From Phycocordibacter sp964398865 (GTDB lineage Bacteria > Patescibacteriota > Minisyncoccia > Phycocordibacterales > Phycocordibacteraceae): a DNA stretch of 64,000 nucleotides. The notes below the pieces were generated by a model that saw only the letters and a program-made list of their open reading frames with translations, was not told the DNA's origin and did no database searches. The DNA is taken from the NCBI GenBank assembly GCA_964398865.1, contig CAYNOO010000001.1, forward strand, positions 1-64,000. The letters are read 5' to 3'. Below are positions 59,889 to 64,000 of this stretch, one piece after another; position 1 is the first letter of the stretch, and each line of letters starts with the position of its first letter. The translations under genes were made by a program, and so were the position numbers.

Positions 59889-60611
59889 CTAAACTCTAAA
59901 GAGCGTTTCTCCAGCTCTTCTTTCTATTTCTTGAATGGATTTGTTGCGATGAATTATCTCGTCATTACGAACTGATCTGAAAAAATCATATTGATTCTTA
60001 GAATCGCGCCCGTACCACTCCAGGTAAGCGCTATGAATTGGTTTTTTCTTAAGCTCCTCCTCATTAGCACGTAGGAAACGATCGTATTGCTCAAAAGCAT
60101 GCGCTTCGAACAGGTAGTTTAATTCAAATGCGTACCGCGCATTTAACAAATACAGCCAGTATGCTATCCAAAAATAAAGGAAGGCGAAAATCATCGGAAT
60201 GACCGTATGCAAAAACACGTTTGCTTTTTGTACCTCCTTTGCAAGAGTTGAGATAACAACAACATGCATGGTCTCGTTGTCTTTCGCTATGCGTGCAAAC
60301 TTAGCAAGAGCAGAGAGGCGCATTGCCTTTTCTTCATTGCGATAGAACATCGTAAGAAATGTGAAAGCGGCGGAATCCCATGAATGGTAGGGTACGCGAG
60401 CAATTACCTCAATTGCTCTGAACTTCAGATACGAAGGTTCTTTCCCATACACGACGTTCGCACACCCAACGAGTAGGCGCCCGAGGATGCGCGGAAGAAA
60501 GTGGGGTTTATAGTCATCATAGGGTCGTTTGTATTCTTGGAGGACTTCGGGGTCATTGAGCTTAGTGTTCAGATCCTCAAGCGCTTTATCATGATATTCC
60601 ATAGGGTGCAT
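59889..60611 (-). CDS. Alternative-oxidase-like di-iron protein
   Basis: 240 residues. The six iron ligands of alternative oxidase line up: E68 (AIEVIARVP), E113 and H116 (DNETMH), E169 (YLFEAHAFEQY), E218 and H221 (VRNDEIIH). Two hydrophobic helices near 133-157 form the membrane hairpin. Alternative oxidases pass electrons from quinol to oxygen without pumping protons. No other respiratory gene is in the window, so oxygen removal is a likely role. Confidence 0.82.
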   Translation of the reverse strand: MHPMEYHDKALEDLNTKLNDPEVLQEYKRPYDDYKPHFLPRILGRLLVGCANVVYGKEPSYLKFRAIEVIARVPYHSWDSAAFTFLTMFYRNEEKAMRLSALAKFARIAKDNETMHVVVISTLAKEVQKANVFLHTVIPMIFAFLYFWIAYWLYLLNARYAFELNYLFEAHAFEQYDRFLRANEEELKKKPIHSAYLEWYGRDSKNQYDFFRSVRNDEIIHRNKSIQEIERRAGETLFRV

Positions 60612-60740
60612 TGTAAACTACTCGGCTAAAAGAAAGGCATAAACGTATACTTCTAAAAATGGCATGATACCTCATGCGGTAGGAACGACTTTTTGCAAAC
60701 CTTTGTTCATTACTTTAGCTCACGGGGTATACTGGGCGGA

Positions 60741-61202
60741 ATGGAAAACCAGGTACTCGTGAGCTGGCAGGCGCGGGAATATGAATTCCGCCCTAAGGAG
60801 CGGCAATGGTATTGGACGATAGGCATCGTCGCGATTGGTGCGGCTGTTGCTGCGTTCATTTTGAGAGACTACCTCTTCTCGCTCATCGCCATCATAGGCG
60901 GTTTCGCAGTAATGTTGATTGGTTCAAAAAAACCCTCAAAGCACAATTACAGCCTCTCAGAAAAAGGACTCTCCATTGGCACCCATCTCATTCCCTACTC
61001 CTTAATGACTAGGTTTTCCATCCGTGAAGATGAACCGAGAAAACTCAGTGTAGAAACAAAAAGGTTGACCGGCACCGTTAGCGCCCCATTGGGAGACGCC
61101 GATTACCGTCAGATACGCACTGAACTCAAAAATAGAAACATAGAGGAAGTTGAGGTCTTGGACTCATTTATAGACCAAGTCGTTGGCGGCATGGGGCTTT
61201 GA
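60741..61202 (+). CDS. Two-helix membrane protein with PH-like domain
   Basis: 153 residues from ATG 60741 (a longer frame to 60693 runs through promoter-like sequence). Two membrane helices (about 27-62) are followed by a compact beta domain (LSEKGLSIGTHLIPYSLMTR). The layout is of bacterial PH-like small membrane proteins. No function is known. A TATACT box is close upstream. Confidence 0.7.
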   Translation: MENQVLVSWQAREYEFRPKERQWYWTIGIVAIGAAVAAFILRDYLFSLIAIIGGFAVMLIGSKKPSKHNYSLSEKGLSIGTHLIPYSLMTRFSIREDEPRKLSVETKRLTGTVSAPLGDADYRQIRTELKNRNIEEVEVLDSFIDQVVGGMGL

Positions 61203-61204
61203 GC

Positions 61205-61409
61205 AACAGTCCGTGTTTTTTTGGCGTTTTGTGGTAGATTTGTGGGACTGCTTGGGGAAGTAGGCGCTCCCGTAAGCGAAGCTTTCGAGAGCGTGTCCTG
61301 AGAAAATACGCTGACGCTTTTTTGCTCAGTCGGGTCGGAACGAAAGAGTGCTTTCGTTTGCCCCTTCTTCACAAAAGCCGCGCTTTGCGCTATTTTCCTA
61401 AGAGACTAT
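61205..61409 (+). other. Foldable intergenic stretch before tRNA-Arg
   Basis: About 200 bases without a reading frame but with several possible stems, such as GAACGAAAG/CTTTCGTTT near 61340 and GCGCTC...GAGAGCGT near 61264-61293. It does not show the SRP, RNase P, 6S or tmRNA signatures. It may hold a small RNA or only the tRNA promoter. Confidence 0.35.
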
Positions 61410-61481
61410 GCTCCCGTCGTTCAATGGATAGGACATATCCTTGCGGAGGATACGATGTGGGTTCGATTCCTGCCGGGAGCA
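61410..61481 (+). tRNA. tRNA-Arg (GCG)
   Basis: 72 nt. Acceptor GCTCCCG/CGGGAGC, anticodon stem-loop TATCC TTGCGGA GGATA, T-loop TTCGATT, discriminator A, CCA not encoded. A GCG anticodon (instead of ACG needing inosine) reads CGC and CGU directly. Confidence 0.96.
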
Positions 61482-61495
61482 CAAGTACAAAAACA

Positions 61496-61521
61496 AGCTG
61501 CGCAAGCAGCTATTTTTGTTT
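61496..61521 (+). terminator. Terminator after tRNA-Arg (GCG)
   Basis: AGCTGC GCAA GCAGCT is followed by ATTTTTGTTT. It lies between the tRNA and element C. Confidence 0.8.
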
Positions 61522-61666
61522 GTGCTCCCGGAGCACGACAACTGCTTGTCGTGCGTCAGAAATCGAAAACCGGAGCCATGTCGCCTTTGCGACAGGCGAG
61601 GTCGGGCAGGAGCCACTTAGCGAGTCTTCGAGCTTAGTGAGATGCGCCGATTCCTGCCGGGAGCAC
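61522..61666 (+). repeat. tRNA-tail element C (after tRNA-Arg-GCG)
   Basis: Starts with an inverted copy of the tRNA 3' end (GTGCTCCCGG, 61522-61531), then a hairpin GCACGACAA/TTGTCGTGC, TCAGAAATCGAAAACCGGAG, the shared core (GAGGTCGGGCAGGAGCCACT and on), and ends with a direct copy (CGATTCCTGCCGGGAGCAC, 61648-61666). Similarity to the tRNA locus continues past the tRNA end (AAGTACAAAAAC against AAATACAAAAAA). Same orientation and layout as elements A and B. Confidence 0.87.
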
Positions 61667-61672
61667 AAATAC

Positions 61673-61704
61673 AAAAAACTCCAGACAATTGTCTGGAGTT
61701 TTTT
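61673..61704. terminator. Bidirectional perfect terminator
   Basis: AAAAAACTCCAGAC and its complement meet without a loop around AATT. It ends rpsT on the minus strand and the tRNA-Arg/element C region on the plus strand. Confidence 0.92.
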
Positions 61705-61712
61705 GATTTTAA

Positions 61713-61979
61713 TTACTTGCTGGAGGATTTCTTGAGGAGCGCGGAGAGTCGAGCCTTCTTTCTTGAAGCCGTGTTTTTCTTTATAACACCGCGCTTTGCT
61801 GCTTTATCTATAACACTATAGGCTTTCGCAAGCTCGGCCATCTGTTCTTTTTTATCCTTCCCTACAAACGTTCGAGTTTGCTTAACCCCCTCTGCCATCG
61901 CACGCTTACGACGGATATTGAAAACGCGCTTCCTCAAAGATGCGCGATGTGCCTTTTTCGCTCCTTTTGTGATTGCCAT
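61713..61979 (-). CDS. rpsT: 30S ribosomal protein bS20
   Basis: 88 residues. MAITKGAKKAHRASLRKRVF and the C-terminal AAKRGVIKKNTASRKKARLS are typical. It binds 16S helix 44 and is helical and very basic. Single gene, divergent from ruvA. Confidence 0.96.
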   Translation of the reverse strand: MAITKGAKKAHRASLRKRVFNIRRKRAMAEGVKQTRTFVGKDKKEQMAELAKAYSVIDKAAKRGVIKKNTASRKKARLSALLKKSSSK

Positions 61980-62056
61980 TGAAAGGTACTTTAGCCTAAA
62001 ATATCGCTCTCTGCAAATTGCGTCGCCTCTTCATCGACCAGTGTTAGAATAGCTCC

Positions 62057-62629
62057 ATGATTGGGTCTTTGGACGGGGCAGTGCGAGGAATCATTCGAGA
62101 TAGCGTCATTCTTGAAATAAATGGGGTCGGCTACCGCGTTGCGGTACCGATAGCAACTCTCACGGGCGCGAAAGAAGGAAATAAACTTTTCCTTTGGACG
62201 CACCTGGCTGTACGCGAAACTGCCCAAGATCTCTACGGATTTGAGACGCAAAATGAGCTTTCGTGGTTCGAGCTTCTTCTTACTGTTTCTGGGATCGGAC
62301 CCAAATCAGCGCTTGGCATCATGAATACTGTCGATGCGAAGTCCTTGGAGCAGGCGATTGCTAGGAACGATGCGTCCATACTTTCAAAATCATTTGGTAT
62401 CGGTAAAAAAACAGCAGAAAAGATAGTCCTGGAATTGAGAGAGAAAGTCGGATCCATCGAAGACAAGGGGGGGGAGAGCGGTTCCGACGGCGATGTGGTG
62501 GATGCGCTCGTAGGCTTAGGCTATTCGCTCCGTGAGGCACGAGATGCGGTGCATGCGGTATCAAAAGAACTCGTTACGCCCGAGAGTCGACTCCGAGAAG
62601 CGATTCGCATTGCATCGCGTTCCCGTTAG
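62057..62629 (+). CDS. ruvA: Holliday junction branch-migration protein RuvA
   Basis: 190 residues. Domain I (MIGSLDGAVRGIIRDSVILE), domain II helix-hairpin-helix motifs (TVSGIGPKSALGIMNTVDAK and SFGIGKKTAEKIVLELREKV) and a short domain III are present. It targets RuvB to four-way junctions. Followed by the Mur ligase gene after 5 bp. ruvB and ruvC are not in the window. Confidence 0.97.
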   Translation: MIGSLDGAVRGIIRDSVILEINGVGYRVAVPIATLTGAKEGNKLFLWTHLAVRETAQDLYGFETQNELSWFELLLTVSGIGPKSALGIMNTVDAKSLEQAIARNDASILSKSFGIGKKTAEKIVLELREKVGSIEDKGGESGSDGDVVDALVGLGYSLREARDAVHAVSKELVTPESRLREAIRIASRSR

Positions 62630-62634
62630 AACTC

Positions 62635-63921
62635 ATGATGAACGTCCTGAAAAAAACGCTCCAGAGTATCATCCCGCCTTTCATCTTTTCTCACTTGCTG
62701 GCAAGCTATCACTTCATTCTTTCCTGGGGCGCCGCACTCATGTATGGATTTCCTTCCCGGGGACTCTTCGTTATCGGTGTGACTGGCACGAAAGGAAAAT
62801 CATCCGTCTCCGAAATGATGAATGCAATTCTTGAAGAAGCTGGATATCGCACCGCACTTGCAAATACGATCCGTTTCAAAATAGACAAGAATTCGCGAAG
62901 AAATCTTTTCAAGATGACCATGCCTGGCAGAGGCTTCTTGCAAAAGTTTTTGCGAGAAGCCCGTGACGCAGATTGCACGCATGTAGTCCTTGAAATAACC
63001 TCTGAAGGTGCTCGGCAATTCAGAAATAATGGGATCGACCTCAACGCTCTTATTTTCACGAATATCGCTCCCGAACATATCGAGTCACATGGCTCGTATG
63101 ACGCGTACAAGCGCGCAAAACTTGCTATCGGCATGTCTCTGGTACGCTCACCTAAACGCCCTCGCACACTAGTAGCGAACGCTGAGGATGAGGTTGGGAA
63201 AAAATTCCTTGCGCTTCCCGTGGATCGCGCACTCCCTTTCCGTCTTGAGGATGCGAAGCCGTATCAAGGTTTAGAAAATAAAATTTCCATGACCTGGAGT
63301 GATGTTACTTTTGATGTGCCATTCCCCGGAACGTTTACCATTCTAAACGCGCTCGCAGTCAGCACGCTCGCTCGTTCGCTTGGCATCAGCGCAGAAGTTG
63401 TTGGGCGGGCACTCCAACATATGCAGCCCATCTTGGGGCGAGTGGAGAGAATAGAAGCCGGTCAAAAGTTCACAGCCGTCGTGGACTATGCGCATACCAC
63501 TGACTCTCTCATTGCTCTCTACGGCGCTTTCCCGCGCGCGCGAAAAATCTGCGTTCTTGGAAATACTGGCGGCGGACGGGACACCTGGAAACGCAAGGAA
63601 ATGGGGGCTATTGCAGACAAGACGTGCGACACGGTGATTCTCACCAACGAAGATCCGTACGACGAAGATCCACTGAAAATCGTTGAGGCGATGGCAGAAG
63701 GCATGGCTCGACGGCCCCTTATAATCATGGATCGCCGTGAAGCTATTCGGCGAGCACTAAAGGAAGCGCGAGCGGGAGACGCAGTCTTAATAACTGGAAA
63801 AGGAACCGACCCTTACATAATGGGTGCGCGCGGAACAAAAACCCCGTGGTCAGATGCCGATGTCGTACGAGAAGAACTCAAAAAACTTTTGCGAGAAAAA
63901 TCTTTAACTGATGAGAGGTAG
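62635..63921 (+). CDS. MurE-like Mur ligase lacking the UDP-binding domain
   Basis: 428 residues. An N-terminal hydrophobic stretch (about 12-38) replaces the usual UDP-sugar domain. The ATP site is GTKGKSS (51-57), then LEITSEGARQFRNNG, NALAVSTLARSLGI and a C-terminal domain with TNEDPYDEDP (about 337-346), where MurE enzymes that add diaminopimelate have DNPR. It should join an amino acid to a peptidoglycan precursor, but the altered motif leaves the amino acid unknown. Confidence 0.85.
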   Translation: MMNVLKKTLQSIIPPFIFSHLLASYHFILSWGAALMYGFPSRGLFVIGVTGTKGKSSVSEMMNAILEEAGYRTALANTIRFKIDKNSRRNLFKMTMPGRGFLQKFLREARDADCTHVVLEITSEGARQFRNNGIDLNALIFTNIAPEHIESHGSYDAYKRAKLAIGMSLVRSPKRPRTLVANAEDEVGKKFLALPVDRALPFRLEDAKPYQGLENKISMTWSDVTFDVPFPGTFTILNALAVSTLARSLGISAEVVGRALQHMQPILGRVERIEAGQKFTAVVDYAHTTDSLIALYGAFPRARKICVLGNTGGGRDTWKRKEMGAIADKTCDTVILTNEDPYDEDPLKIVEAMAEGMARRPLIIMDRREAIRRALKEARAGDAVLITGKGTDPYIMGARGTKTPWSDADVVREELKKLLREKSLTDER

Positions 63922-63933
63922 TACTATGTGATT

Positions 63934-64000
63934 ATGGATGATCCAAAATCAGATCTTCTCATCGTCATTCTTCTTTTAATCGCGCTTGGCATTGCGTGGG
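63934..64000 (+). CDS. Start of a membrane protein (truncated by window end)
   Basis: An open frame from ATG 63934 encodes MDDPKSDLLIVILLLIALGI before the window ends. A hydrophobic helix begins at residue 8. It is 12 bp after the Mur ligase stop. No more can be said. Confidence 0.4.
   Translation, partial: MDDPKSDLLIVILLLIALGIAW

Overview
The window looks like a piece of a Patescibacteria (Candidate Phyla Radiation) genome, most likely a Parcubacteria-type lineage. I infer this from several things: the stripped-down gene set; ribosomal protein genes without the usual bL9 and uL1 neighbours; a stand-alone riboflavin kinase; PilM/N/O without an outer-membrane secretin; very large secreted surface proteins; and many tiny proteins of unknown family. 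UGA is used as an ordinary stop (for example at the end of argS), which argues against the UGA=Gly lineages. Ten Ns at 43103-43112 mark a scaffold join. No phage, transposase gene or CRISPR array was seen.

Layout. 1-2.7 kb: the 5' 2.5 kb or so of a 23S rRNA on the minus strand, with its own promoter and a terminator-like leader and no 16S gene next to it. 3-7.7 kb: small proteins, an MscS-like channel, a winged-helix regulator with a 46-bp palindrome, the rplJ-rplL unit with an L10-type leader, and a TPR protein broken by one stop codon. 7.9-13 kb: a 1183-residue surface protein behind a leader of up to about 470 nt, then a winged-helix protein. 13.3-18 kb: ftsK, recA and cfa. 18-37 kb: an ECF sigma unit, efp, then a long minus-strand block (tmk, glyA, GNAT, argS, ileS, recO, membrane proteins, glyS, metG, tatD, rpsF-ssb-rpsR) holding four aminoacyl-tRNA synthetases. 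36.8-38.9 kb: thyA-dcd-folA. 39-42.5 kb: secE-nusG-rplK running into six tiny unknown proteins and a CofE-like ligase. 43-49.6 kb: membrane and surface proteins plus a short purA. 50-64 kb: five tRNA loci, rplS, uppS, a transporter / reductase-like / CofE-like operon, the pilMNO operon, ruvX, an alternative-oxidase-like di-iron protein, rpsT, ruvA and a Mur-ligase-like gene.

Two kinds of repeat are the most unusual content. First, at least ten intergenic sites carry degenerate tandem repeats with an exact 7-base period. Some are arranged as inverted pairs, and one pair forms an extra helix inside the 23S rRNA. Second, three of the five tRNA loci (His, Arg-UCU, Arg-GCG) are followed by copies of a 115-145 bp hairpin-like element. 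Each copy ends in a duplicate of its own host tRNA's 3' end, and the other end is an inverted copy of it. I know of no described family that matches either. A third surprise is a complete histidine-phosphatase domain with intact catalytic motifs inserted in the catalytic half of IleRS.

Functionally the window is dominated by translation, one-carbon and thymidylate metabolism (glyA, thyA, folA, dcd, tmk), DNA repair (recA, recO, ruvA, ruvX, ssb) and the cell surface (type IV pilus, peptidoglycan-binding-domain proteins, Mur ligase, uppS). De novo nucleotide, folate and lipid synthesis genes are nearly absent, which fits an organism that takes up precursors from other cells. Family assignments come from reading motifs by eye. 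No database search was run.
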